From contig NZ_ADGX01000085.1 of assembly GCF_000177675.1 (NCBI RefSeq), positions 1 through 36,373 of the forward strand: 36,373 nt of DNA, written 5' to 3'. This DNA comes from Parafrankia sp. EUN1f (GTDB lineage Bacteria; Actinomycetota; Actinomycetes; Frankiales; Frankiaceae). The notes beneath the pieces are model-generated. The model searched no databases and was not told where the DNA came from. It worked only from the letters and a program-made list of their open reading frames with translations. The position numbers and the translations under genes were made by a program. How positions within the stretch are numbered: the first letter of the stretch is position 1; each line of letters begins with the position of its first letter. Positions 7,461 to 15,305 of this stretch are shown here, piece by piece.

Positions 7461-10289
7461 GTGGACCGGACCACGCTGAGCGTGATCACCCCGGCAGGTC
7501 GGACGATGCTGGCGGGCGACGCGCCGTGCGTGGTGGGTCGTGGTCGTACCTCGGACATCGTCGTCAACGACGGTCGGGTCTCCCGCCGTCATCTGATGCT
7601 CGAACCGGTCGCCGGCGGCTGGCGGGTGCAGGATCTGAGCGTCAACGGCCTGTGGCAGGACGGCCGCCGCACAGCCGATCTTCTCGTGAGCGCGCATGAG
7701 GTGCGGGTCAGGCTCGGAGCGGCCGACGGGCCCGAGATCGTGCTGGTGCCCGGCGCCGCGGCGCAGGGTCAGCCGGGTTCCGTGCCGCCCGGCCAGCAGG
7801 CCTCCGCGAGCCGGGTGGCTCCGGTGGCTCCCGCCGGTTCGCCGAGCTCACCCGGTGCGGCTCAGCCCGGGCCGGTGAACCCCGCCTGGCCGGGCGCCGG
7901 GCCGGCCTATCGTCCGGCGCCGCCCTCGGGCCCGGGGCCTGTGCCAGCACCTGTTCCGTACCCCGGCCAGGCCGCGGCGGCGGGTGGCCTGCCGCCCGCC
8001 GCCGCGGGCCCGCAGCTTCCGCCCGCGGCGCCTCCTGGCTGGCCGGTCCCCGCCCGCGGGGCCTCGCCGGCTTCCGGACCTTCGCCGGTTCCCGGCGCTG
8101 GGCCGGGAACCGGAGGGATCCCGGTTCCCGGCCCGCGCACGGGGTCGCTCCCGGTGGATCCCTCGACGTCGCAGAGCGCGATCGTGCATGCGCCGCGGCG
8201 GGTGCATCCGCTGCGGCCCGGCACGATCCGGCTCGGGCGGTCCCGGAGCAACGACGTGGCCGTCGCGGACCTGCTCGCCTCGCGCAACCACGCCGAGCTG
8301 CGGGTCGGTCCCGCCGGTGTCGAGATCGTCGATCTCGCCTCGGCCAACGGCACCTTCGTCAACGGCCAGCGGGTGATGCGGGCGCCGGTCGGCCAGCGCG
8401 ACGTGATCGCCATCGGTCACCACCTGTACCAGCTCGAAGGCGACTCGCTGGTCGAGTACGTCGACTCCGGTGACGTCGCGTTCGAGGTGCAGGGCGTCTC
8501 GGTGTTCGCCGGGGCGAAGCAGCTCATGCACGACATGACGTTCCGGCTGCCGGGCCGTTCGCTGCTGGGTGTGGTCGGCCCCAGCGGTGCGGGCAAGTCG
8601 ACCCTGCTCAACGCCCTCACCGGCTTCCGCCCGGCGGACGTCGGCTCGGTCCGCTACGCCGGCCGTGACCTGTACGCCGAGTACGACGAGCTGCGCCGGC
8701 GCATCGGGTATGTCCCGCAGGCCGACCCGCTGCATGCCCAGCTGACGGTGCGGGAGGCGCTCGAGTACGGCGCGGAGCTGCGCTTCCCGGCGGACACGAC
8801 CGCCGAGGAGCGCCGGACGCGGGTCGAGGAGGTGATCGGCGAGCTCGGGCTCACCGCGCACGCGAACACCCCGGTCAGCCGGCTCTCCGGCGGGCAGAAG
8901 AAGCGGACTTCGGTGGCGCTGGAGCTGCTCACCCGCCCCTCGCTGCTGTTCCTGGACGAGCCCACCTCTGGTCTGGACCCGGCGAACGACCAGTCGGTGA
9001 TGGAGACGCTGAAGGGCCTCGCCAAGGGCGGCGGCGCGGGCTCGTCCGACGAGGGCGGGCGCACGGTCATCGTCGTCACGCACAGCGTGCTGTTCCTGGA
9101 TCTCTGTGACTACATCCTGGTGTTGGCCCCGGGTGGGCACGTCGCCTACTTCGGCCCGGCCGGCGGGGCGCTGCGCTTCTTCGGCAAGGAGGACTTCCGC
9201 GACTTCGCGGCGGTGTTCCGGGAGCTGGAGCGCACGCCCGGCGCCGAGATGGCGGCCCGCTTCCGCAGCTCCGAGTACTTCGTGCCCTCGGCGATCGTCG
9301 CGCCGGCCGTGCGCAAGGCGCCCACGGCACTGCCGAGCGTGCGCCAGCAGCCGGTGTCCGCGCAGCTCGCGACGCTGACCCGCAGGTACCTGAAGGTCGT
9401 GCTGGCGGACCGCTCCTACCTGCGCCTGATCTTCGCGTTCCCCTTCCTGCTCGGGATCATCCCGCGGGTCATCCCGGCGCCGGACGGACTCGATCCACTG
9501 CCGGACAGGCCTAATTCGGACGCGATGAAGGTGCTCGTCGTCCTGGTGCTGTGTGCCTGCTTCATGGGGATGGCGAACTCGGTCCGCGAGATCGTCAAGG
9601 AACGCGACATCTACCGGCGAGAACGGACGATCGGGCTGTCCCGGACCGCCTATCTCGGTTCGAAGATCATCGTTCTGACGGTGATCACCACCCTGCAGTG
9701 TGTGATCTTCACATTGATCGGCCTGCTCGGGCGGGCTCCGGCGCAGGCAGCACTGCTGGGGGCGCCGCTGGCGGAGTGCCTGATCGCGGTGATCGTGGCC
9801 GCCGTGGCGTCGATGATGATCGGTCTGCTGGTGTCGACCCTCGTCGACAACGCCGACAAGACGATGCCCGTCCTGGTACTGGTGACCATGGGGCAGCTCG
9901 TCCTGTCCGGCGGCCTCGTGTCGGTCTCCGGCCGGGCGGGCCTGGAGCAGATCTCCTGGTTCGTACCCGCCCGGTGGGGCTTCGCGGCGCTCGCGTCCAC
10001 GGATGATCTGAACGAGGTCTCCAAGCTGGGCAACGAGGTGCTGCGGTCCGACCCGGCCGATGCGCTGTGGGAGCACAGCGCGGGGATCTGGCTGCTCGAC
10101 ATCACCGTCGGTGTGCTGCTCGCCGCCGCCGCGCTGGCCGCGACGTCGTCGACCCTGCGCCGTATCGACCCCAAGGTGACCCGGCCCACCGCGCAGGCAC
10201 CTGCAGGCGCGCCGCGCCCGGCGGGGCCACCGGCCATGCCCCCGGCGGGGCCGCCGATGGGGCCGTGGGGCAGCGGGGGAGCGGCCTGA
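7461..10289 (+). CDS. ABC-2 type exporter with two N-terminal FHA domains (Rv1747-like)
   Basis: This 942-aa half-transporter has the order FHA1, linker, FHA2, ATPase, membrane domain. FHA1 (about 20-90) has GRGRTSDIVV and VSRRH. FHA2 (about 250-310) has GRSRSNDVAVAD, SRNHAEL and NGTFVNG. Between them is a Pro/Ala/Gly linker of about 140 residues. The nucleotide-binding domain has Walker A GPSGAGKS (about 372), signature LSGGQKKR (about 475) and Walker B LLFLDEPTSGLD (about 495). The ABC-2 membrane region (about 650-900) carries six or so helices, and the tail is Pro-rich. The same layout is known in Mycobacterium tuberculosis Rv1747, which is controlled by Ser/Thr kinase phosphorylation of its linker. 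The substrate here is unknown. The GTG start has AGGGAG upstream. No partner kinase gene is adjacent. Confidence 0.92.
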   Translation: MDRTTLSVITPAGRTMLAGDAPCVVGRGRTSDIVVNDGRVSRRHLMLEPVAGGWRVQDLSVNGLWQDGRRTADLLVSAHEVRVRLGAADGPEIVLVPGAAAQGQPGSVPPGQQASASRVAPVAPAGSPSSPGAAQPGPVNPAWPGAGPAYRPAPPSGPGPVPAPVPYPGQAAAAGGLPPAAAGPQLPPAAPPGWPVPARGASPASGPSPVPGAGPGTGGIPVPGPRTGSLPVDPSTSQSAIVHAPRRVHPLRPGTIRLGRSRSNDVAVADLLASRNHAELRVGPAGVEIVDLASANGTFVNGQRVMRAPVGQRDVIAIGHHLYQLEGDSLVEYVDSGDVAFEVQGVSVFAGAKQLMHDMTFRLPGRSLLGVVGPSGAGKSTLLNALTGFRPADVGSVRYAGRDLYAEYDELRRRIGYVPQADPLHAQLTVREALEYGAELRFPADTTAEERRTRVEEVIGELGLTAHANTPVSRLSGGQKKRTSVALELLTRPSLLFLDEPTSGLDPANDQSVMETLKGLAKGGGAGSSDEGGRTVIVVTHSVLFLDLCDYILVLAPGGHVAYFGPAGGALRFFGKEDFRDFAAVFRELERTPGAEMAARFRSSEYFVPSAIVAPAVRKAPTALPSVRQQPVSAQLATLTRRYLKVVLADRSYLRLIFAFPFLLGIIPRVIPAPDGLDPLPDRPNSDAMKVLVVLVLCACFMGMANSVREIVKERDIYRRERTIGLSRTAYLGSKIIVLTVITTLQCVIFTLIGLLGRAPAQAALLGAPLAECLIAVIVAAVASMMIGLLVSTLVDNADKTMPVLVLVTMGQLVLSGGLVSVSGRAGLEQISWFVPARWGFAALASTDDLNEVSKLGNEVLRSDPADALWEHSAGIWLLDITVGVLLAAAALAATSSTLRRIDPKVTRPTAQAPAGAPRPAGPPAMPPAGPPMGPWGSGGAA

Positions 10290-10355
10290 TCCGACAGGCA
10301 CCGATGCCGCGGCCACGGGTCAGCCGCCGCGACTGAGAGCGCCTGCGACTGGGCT

Positions 10356-10384
10356 CCCGCGACTGAGGCGATCTCAGCCGCGGG
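10356..10384. terminator. Bidirectional hairpin between ABC exporter and tetR
   Basis: CCCGCGACTGAG (10356-10367) pairs with CTCAGCCGCGGG (10373-10384) with one mismatch across a 5-nt loop. It lies between two converging genes and could stop transcription from both sides. Confidence 0.65.
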
Positions 10385-10405
10385 TAGTCCTGTGCGCGGG
10401 CGGCT

Positions 10406-10437
10406 TCAGCTGCCGGCCGCCTCAGCTGCCGGCCGCC
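10406..10437. repeat. Two exact tandem copies of a 16-bp unit
   Basis: TCAGCTGCCGGCCGCC occurs at 10406-10421 and again at 10422-10437. A degenerate third copy (TCAACCGCCGGCAGCC) contains the stop codon and last codons of tetR. On the minus strand each copy carries an alternative TGA at the equivalent position. Confidence 0.8.
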
Positions 10438-11043
10438 TCAACCGCCGGCAGCCTCGGATACCGGAGGCGTCGCGGACGGCTGGCCGGGCGGCACCGTGAG
10501 CTCGCGCAGCTTCCCGAGCAGCTGGCAGCGCAGATCGCCGGTGGGCGGTGCCAGTCCCAACAGGTCGGCGAGCCACATCCCGTCGGCGGCCATGCGGACC
10601 AGCGTGGCCAGGGCCGGGTCGATGCGGTCCTCGACGATGCGGCTTTGCCAGGTGTCGTAGCGCTCGCGGAACTGGCGCAGGCGATTCGGGTCGGCGATCA
10701 GCGCGGCGAGGACGCCGACCTCCGCGGCGGCCTCTCCCGGCTGGCCGTTGCCCTCGGTGCTGACGTCCAGATAGGCGCGTACCCAGCTCCCCGGCCGGTC
10801 GTCGACCACGGCGCGGCCGGTCACCTCCGCGTCGAACTCGTCGTTCCACCGGTCGTAAAGGGCGTCGATGAGTGACGCGCGGGTGGGGAAGTGGTGGAGC
10901 AGGCCTCCCTTGGAGACCTCGGCCTCGCGGGCCACCGCGTCGAGGCTCAGCGGCTGATCGCCGTGGCGGGTGAGCACCCGCCAGGCCGCGTCGAGCAGGC
11001 GCTGTCGAGTGGCGGCCGGGTCCGAGGCTGGCACGACCGCCAT
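10438..11043 (-). CDS. TetR/AcrR family transcriptional regulator
   Basis: The 201-aa product has an N-terminal TetR helix-turn-helix: TRQRLLDAAWRVLTRHG, then LSLDAVAREAEVSKGGLLHHFPTRASLIDAL, covering about residues 10-58. The remaining all-alpha part is the ligand/dimer domain, including an LIADPNRLRQFRERYD region. ATG 11043 is close to the conserved domain; ATG 11088 in the same frame would add 15 residues and cannot be excluded. It is divergent from the MFS transporter gene, and a near-perfect 22-bp inverted repeat lies between them, so the protein very likely represses the transporter and itself. The ligand is not predictable from sequence. Confidence 0.88.
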   Translation of the reverse strand: MAVVPASDPAATRQRLLDAAWRVLTRHGDQPLSLDAVAREAEVSKGGLLHHFPTRASLIDALYDRWNDEFDAEVTGRAVVDDRPGSWVRAYLDVSTEGNGQPGEAAAEVGVLAALIADPNRLRQFRERYDTWQSRIVEDRIDPALATLVRMAADGMWLADLLGLAPPTGDLRCQLLGKLRELTVPPGQPSATPPVSEAAGG

Positions 11044-11103
11044 TGTGCACCACCGACCAAGCAAACCCGCGTTGACGTGCGTCTTCATCACGATCCCGGC
11101 GGG

Positions 11104-11133
11104 TTGACCGACCGTCTGGACGGACGGTAGTAG
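11104..11133 (+). promoter_or_regulatory. Promoter for the MFS transporter
   Basis: TTGACC (11104-11109), an 18-nt spacer and TAGTAG (11128-11133) resemble a housekeeping promoter reading toward the transporter. The spacer is filled by the TetR-type inverted repeat. On the other strand TACCGT (11129-11124) could be the -10 of tetR. Confidence 0.45.
11107..11128. promoter_or_regulatory. TetR-type operator in the tetR/MFS intergenic region
   Basis: ACCGACCGTC (11107-11116) and GACGGACGGT (11119-11128) form an inverted repeat with one mismatched pair and a 2-nt centre. It sits between the divergent genes and occupies the -35/-10 spacer of the transporter promoter, the usual position for TetR-family repression. 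Confidence 0.65.
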
Positions 11134-11239
11134 TCGTGGGGGTGAGCCGGGCGGGGTCCCGGGCACCCGCCAGGTCCGGGCCGGTGCCCGAGCCCACCGG
11201 GCCTGGCGTGGGTGTCGGGCCGGCGGGGGACGGCGAGCG

Positions 11240-12658
11240 ATGAGAAGATCAAGGGACGGTCGGGGCGGCAGGCCGGCCGGCCCGGTTGTCGACGGCGGGG
11301 CCGGCCAGGCCTCGTTGACCCACGGTTCGGTGGGACGTCTGGTCGTGGCGCTGGCCATCGCCACGATGCTGCAGTGGCTGGGAGCCTTCGCGATCGCGCC
11401 GCTGCTCCCGCTCTACCTGGAGGAGCGCGACGTCTCCGCCAGCGGCGTCGGCATCGTGATGGCGGCGTTCTTCGTCGGCTCACTGTTGTCGCAGTACCCG
11501 GCGGGTGTGCTCACGGCCAGGCGAGGGCATCGCCCGGTGCTGCTGGGGGGCCTCGTCCTGTACGCGGTGGGCAGCGTCGGGCTGATCGTCTCCCCGGGTC
11601 TCGGCTGCGACGCGGTGGTGCGTGCGCTGCAGGGGGCCGGCGCCGGCGCGTTCGAGGTCGCCGTTCTCACCGCGGTCGCGGCGACCGTGCCGGCAGACCT
11701 GACCGGGCGTGCCGTCAGCGCGGTCTACACGGGTCAGATCGCCGGCACCGCGATCGGCCCGATGCTCGGCGGCCTCGCCGGTGAGCGGGAGATGGACCTG
11801 CTCTTCCTCGGTGCGGCGGTCGCCGCGGCGGTCGCGGCCATGCCGGTCCTCATCCTGCTCCGCCCGGACGGGGGAGCCTCCGTCGGCAGCGACGGCCTGC
11901 ATCCCGTGGGCCACGCGCATCCCGCGAGTCCCGCCGCGGCAGCCGCGGCTGCCGCGGCGGGACCGCGCTCGGGGTCACCCCGCGCCCTGATCGGGGCCGG
12001 AGCGGGCGGGCTGCTGCTGGTGGCGGCGGTGAACGGGCTGTCGGTCGGAACCTACGAGACCTGCTGGAGCCTCCTGCTGGCCGACCGCGGTGTCTCGACA
12101 GAGATGATCGGGCTGAGCTTCACCCTCTTCTCGCTGCCGTACATCGTGTCTGCGCTGCCCGCGGGCTGGCTCGCGGATCACAGCGACCGCCGGTGGCTCG
12201 TGACGGGCGCGACGCTGGCGATGGCCTGCACCGTCGCCAGCTACTCGTTCATCGGCTCCTTCTGGGTGATCATGCTGGTGTGCTGCGTCGAGGCGATCGC
12301 CCTGGCGGTCAGCTTCCCGGCCGCCCAGTCGCTGCTGGCCCAGGAGGCCGGGCGCGTGGGCACCGGGCGGGCGCAGGGCCTGTTCACCACGACGCAGACC
12401 GCGGCCACGGCGTTCGCGGCCCTGACCTCCGGCGCCCTGTACACGGCGAACGTGCACCTTCCGTTCCTGCTCACCGCCGTCGCGGCGGTCGCGGTCGCGG
12501 CCGCGCTGCCGCTGCTGTGGCGACAGGTCCGGGGTGTCGTGGCGGCTCCCGAGAAGGATCTCGCGGCGGGGTCCGCGCTGGCGGCGGGAGATGTCGTGGG
12601 GACGGGATCCGTCGTGGGGGCTGTGCCGGTGGGCGTTGGGCACCGGCGGGTGACCTGA
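11240..12658 (+). CDS. Major facilitator superfamily transporter
   Basis: The 472-aa product has about 12 hydrophobic segments in two halves separated by a charged, Ala/Pro-rich central loop near residues 215-248. The first half shows LPLYLEERDVSASGVGIVMAAFFVGSLL and the conserved loop 2-3 region with TARRGHRP. The second half has the matching loop SLPAGWLADHSDRRW. This pattern fits a drug or metabolite exporter of the MFS_1 kind. ATG 11240 has GGGGGA 10 nt upstream. The divergent TetR gene and shared operator imply induction by the regulator's ligand, possibly the transported compound. The C-terminal 30 or so residues are low-complexity. Confidence 0.88.
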   Translation: MRRSRDGRGGRPAGPVVDGGAGQASLTHGSVGRLVVALAIATMLQWLGAFAIAPLLPLYLEERDVSASGVGIVMAAFFVGSLLSQYPAGVLTARRGHRPVLLGGLVLYAVGSVGLIVSPGLGCDAVVRALQGAGAGAFEVAVLTAVAATVPADLTGRAVSAVYTGQIAGTAIGPMLGGLAGEREMDLLFLGAAVAAAVAAMPVLILLRPDGGASVGSDGLHPVGHAHPASPAAAAAAAAAGPRSGSPRALIGAGAGGLLLVAAVNGLSVGTYETCWSLLLADRGVSTEMIGLSFTLFSLPYIVSALPAGWLADHSDRRWLVTGATLAMACTVASYSFIGSFWVIMLVCCVEAIALAVSFPAAQSLLAQEAGRVGTGRAQGLFTTTQTAATAFAALTSGALYTANVHLPFLLTAVAAVAVAAALPLLWRQVRGVVAAPEKDLAAGSALAAGDVVGTGSVVGAVPVGVGHRRVT

Positions 12659-12686
12659 GCTCGCCAGCGCCGTCCTGGCGGGTCGT

Positions 12687-12692
12687 TACGCT
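12687..12692 (+). promoter_or_regulatory. -10 hexamer of leaderless promoter for the dihydroorotate dehydrogenase gene
   Basis: TACGCT ends 6 nt before the ATG at 12699, with no Shine-Dalgarno between them. Transcription would begin at or next to the A of the start codon. Confidence 0.5.
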
Positions 12693-12698
12693 GGTCAG

Positions 12699-13715
12699 AT
12701 GGGTGAAAACGACAGGGGCGTCGCGTCCGCGAGCCACGACACACAGCCGGCGGCGGCTCCGGTGACCGCCGAGTTCGTGGTCGCGGGCGTGGCCTTCGAG
12801 CATCCGATCATGAACGCGGCCGGTACCTGCAAGACGCTGGCGGATGTCATGGCGCTCGCCCGCAGCGCGGCCTCCGCCGTCGTGGTGGGTTCGATCACCC
12901 GGCACGCTCGGGCTGGCAACAGCGGCGAGGTCTACTGGTCGGGTCCCGGGGGATCCCTCAACGCCCTCGGGCTGCCGAACCGCGGTATCGCCTACTACCG
13001 CGAGCAGCTTCCGGCCATGGTCGACGCCGCGCACAACCACGCCAAGCCGCTGGTGGTCAGCGTGGCGGGTTTCGCCGCCGACGAATACGCGGACCTGGCC
13101 CGCGTCGCCGCCGACGCGGGAGCGGACCTGATCGAGCTCAACCTCGCCTGCCCCAACGTCTGGGATGGCGGGCAACAGAAGCGGATCGCGTGTTTCGACC
13201 CGGGGCAGACCGAGGCGATCTGCGCGGCCGTCGAGGCGGCTCTCGCCGCGGCGTCACGCCCGGCGCCGCCCTACGGGGTCAAGCTCTCGCCGTTCTCCGA
13301 CCCGGAGGCACTGGGCGAGCTGGCGGGGCTGCTCGCCCGCCGATCCGGGGTCTCGGGCGGGCCGAGGTTCGTCACGGCGATCAACACCTTTCCGAACGCG
13401 CTGGTCCTCGACGATCGGCTGCGTCCTGTCCTCGATGTCGGGCTCGCCGGGCTGAGCGGTGCGGCGCTGAAGCCGGTCGGGCTCGGCCAGGTGCGACAGC
13501 TCCGCCAGCTCCTGCCCGAGCGGATGGACATCATCGGTGTGGCGGGCGTCCAGAACGGCCGTGACGTCGTCGACTACCTGGCCGCGGGCGCGCGGGTGGT
13601 GCAGAGCGCGACGGCCTTCTGGAACAGGGGTGAGGACCCGACCGTGTTCGGCGACATCCTCAGCGACTGGATCGACGCGAAGGACTCCGCGGCAGCCCAG
13701 GCCGCGGTCGGCTGA
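12699..13715 (+). CDS. Dihydroorotate dehydrogenase, class 1A-like
   Basis: The 338-aa product is an FMN-dependent dehydrogenase of the PyrD class 1 fold. It shows MNAAGTCK near residue 38, the substrate-loop motif NALGLPNRG (about 88-96), and ELNLACPNV with the class 1 catalytic cysteine at position 151, where class 2 enzymes have serine. It also has VKLSPF, an INTFPNALVLD segment, and the FMN phosphate region GLSGAALKP followed by GVAGVQNGRDVVDYLAAGA. The first 20 residues are an Ala/Ser-rich extension. Class 1A enzymes use fumarate and class 1B use NAD with a PyrK partner; no pyrK or other pyr gene is nearby, so the acceptor and even the exact substrate are unproven. Transcription appears leaderless. 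Confidence 0.8.
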   Translation: MGENDRGVASASHDTQPAAAPVTAEFVVAGVAFEHPIMNAAGTCKTLADVMALARSAASAVVVGSITRHARAGNSGEVYWSGPGGSLNALGLPNRGIAYYREQLPAMVDAAHNHAKPLVVSVAGFAADEYADLARVAADAGADLIELNLACPNVWDGGQQKRIACFDPGQTEAICAAVEAALAAASRPAPPYGVKLSPFSDPEALGELAGLLARRSGVSGGPRFVTAINTFPNALVLDDRLRPVLDVGLAGLSGAALKPVGLGQVRQLRQLLPERMDIIGVAGVQNGRDVVDYLAAGARVVQSATAFWNRGEDPTVFGDILSDWIDAKDSAAAQAAVG

Positions 13716-13740
13716 CGGGACCCGGCTGAGGGAACCCGTC
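13714..13740 (+). terminator. Hairpin overlapping the dehydrogenase stop codon
   Basis: GACGGG (13714-13719) pairs with CCCGTC (13735-13740), and inside it CCC (13721-13723) pairs with GGG (13730-13732) around a 6-nt loop, with a small internal bulge. It lies between two converging genes. Confidence 0.45.
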
Positions 13741-13802
13741 GGACAACATCCGGTGCCGTGCCATGCCATCCGGCGGACTGTGCCGGTGCCGGACGACGTC
13801 CG

Positions 13803-14210
13803 TCAGTGCCGCTCGGGCAGCTCGATGACCACGTTGGTCGCCTTCACCGTGCCGACGGCGAGGACGCCTGGTTCCAGCCCGAGTTCGTCGGCGGCCTCGC
13901 GGCTCATCAGCGACACCACCCGGTGCCGGCCGGACTGGATCTCGACCTGGGCCATCACCTCATCGCGGCGCACCCTGGTCACGATGCCGGGAAACCGGTT
14001 GCGGGCGGAGGCGCCGACGATCGCGGGCGAACTCAGCGGGAGCTCACCGGCCATGTCGATGGCGAACTGCGCGAGCACCGCGCCTTCGACCGCCTGCCTG
14101 CCCGCGCCGTCTCGAACGGTGGGCAGCCGTCCGCCGTCCGCCCAGCGGCGCACTGTGTCGTCGCTCACGCCGAGCAGCCCGGCGACCTCGCTGATCCTGA
14201 AGGTCGACAT
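13803..14210 (-). CDS. HTH-TOBE (molybdopterin/oxyanion-binding) transcriptional regulator
   Basis: The 135-aa product joins an N-terminal MerR/excisionase-type helix-turn-helix (FRISEVAGLLGVSDDTVRRWADGGRLPTVRDGAGRQ, split here as residues 4-39) to one C-terminal TOBE/Mop domain (about 65-132: SARNRFPGIVTRV, then AQVEIQSGRHRVVSLMS and GVLAVGTVKATNVVIE). Single TOBE domains bind molybdate or similar oxyanions, so this is probably a small ModE-like sensor. No mod transport or cofactor genes lie nearby. A TATGGT hexamer 6 nt upstream of the ATG and the lack of a Shine-Dalgarno point to a leaderless transcript. It converges on the dehydrogenase gene. Confidence 0.85.
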   Translation of the reverse strand: MSTFRISEVAGLLGVSDDTVRRWADGGRLPTVRDGAGRQAVEGAVLAQFAIDMAGELPLSSPAIVGASARNRFPGIVTRVRRDEVMAQVEIQSGRHRVVSLMSREAADELGLEPGVLAVGTVKATNVVIELPERH

Positions 14211-14216
14211 GCCGGC

Positions 14217-14222
14217 ACCATA
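14217..14222 (-). promoter_or_regulatory. -10 hexamer of leaderless HTH-TOBE regulator promoter
   Basis: On the minus strand TATGGT ends 6 nt before the ATG, with no ribosome binding site between them. Confidence 0.5.
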
Positions 14223-14443
14223 TCCGCCCGCAACATCCCCTGCGATTCCGCGAGCCGGCCTGACACGTCGACGCGTCCGCCCGGACCACGCCTCACGCTG
14301 TGTTCGGCCTGGTTGATGTCATGCGGGGCGCCCCCGGGTGGCCGGCCCGCCGCGAGCTGCCCGGAGAAACCAGCTCCGGGATGCCCGAAGGTGGCCGGAC
14401 GCGGGTTCGCCGCGAACGTCGGCCCGGACGGTGTTTTCATCGA

Positions 14444-15133
14444 ATGGTGGCCTGCCGCCGTTCCCGCCGGCGGGGCCCGGTTGGTCCCGTCGACCCGCTG
14501 TCCGCACGCGCCGCGTCCCGCGTCGGCGTGCCCGGCGTCGGCGTGCCCGGAACCGGCGCGGATGAGGGGCCCGTCCGGACCGGGGGAGCGCCGGAGCCGC
14601 AGGACCTGGACTACCGGTTCGACCTCGATCTCGGCGAGCTGGTGCCAGGAGCCGGGGTCGTCGCACGAGGAGTTCGGCTCGACGGCGCGGCGCTGACGCT
14701 CTTCTTCGTGCTACGGCCGTGCGCAGGGGCGGCAGCGCCACCAGGACCAGCACTGGCCGTGTCACCGGCCCGGCAGCTGTTCGTGTGCTCCTACCGGCCC
14801 GGTGCGCCGGTCGACGACGGGTTGGCGGGCCTCCCGGTCGCCTGCGCCGCGGTCGAGGCGGCCGGGAGCCGGTGCCGGGCGACGTTCCCGCCGCCGGTGA
14901 CCGGTACCCGCCTGGTCCGCTTCGGCCTGCGTCCCTGGGAGGCGGGCCGTGGCGCGCGGGCCGGGCGTGCTCGCGGCGTCGATCTCGTCGGCGGGGACGA
15001 TCACAGCGGGGGAGTCGACCGAACGGGGCCCTCGGCGTGCGGCCCGGGCGGTGACCTGTGTCTTGACCTGCGTACCGGCCGTGCCGTCTATGTTCCCGCG
15101 GATGCCGGGAACGTCGGGGAGTCCGTTGGCTGA
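14444..15133 (+). CDS. Hypothetical protein
   Basis: I do not recognise a family. The frame has strong G/C preference at third codon positions from about 14444 to 15133, which favours a real gene of about 229 aa. The N-terminal 45 residues are Arg/Pro/Gly-rich. The central part (DLDYRFDLDLGELVPGAG, then VRLDGAALTLFFVLRPC) looks like a compact beta-rich domain, and the C-terminus is rich in Gly and Cys. The frame stays open to 14300, but codon bias fades before 14444, so ATG 14444 is preferred. No Shine-Dalgarno is visible. It lies upstream of, and in the same direction as, the blaI-like gene. Confidence 0.45.
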   Translation: MVACRRSRRRGPVGPVDPLSARAASRVGVPGVGVPGTGADEGPVRTGGAPEPQDLDYRFDLDLGELVPGAGVVARGVRLDGAALTLFFVLRPCAGAAAPPGPALAVSPARQLFVCSYRPGAPVDDGLAGLPVACAAVEAAGSRCRATFPPPVTGTRLVRFGLRPWEAGRGARAGRARGVDLVGGDDHSGGVDRTGPSACGPGGDLCLDLRTGRAVYVPADAGNVGESVG

Positions 15134-15199
15134 GCAGTGTGGTGGTCGTGGGCCACCGGTGTCCCACCCGGCCCGTTCGTGGGAGTTTCGCCCGACCGC

Positions 15200-15220
15200 T
15201 CGTATCGTGGTGCGATGTGA
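15200..15220. promoter_or_regulatory. Imperfect dyad upstream of the blaI-like gene
   Basis: The 8-bp arms TCGTATCG (15200-15207) and CGATGTGA (15213-15220) match at 6 of 8 positions around a 5-nt spacer, with a perfect ATCG/CGAT core. The position, about 85 bp before the start, suits autoregulation by the BlaI-like protein. The bases differ from the TACA/TGTA dyads of classical BlaI operators, so this is tentative. Confidence 0.3.
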
Positions 15221-15305
15221 GGCGGAGGGGAAATGCGCTGCATGGGGGTGCTACCCGAGCGACGCATCGTTTCGGCTCCCCGGGTACCGCTGGGGAGCCG
15301 TTCTG

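Noticed and set aside
7848-10316. 822-codon minus-strand open frame opposite the FHA-ABC exporter
   Set aside because: High G+C leaves antisense frames open; the plus strand has complete FHA, Walker and membrane motifs.
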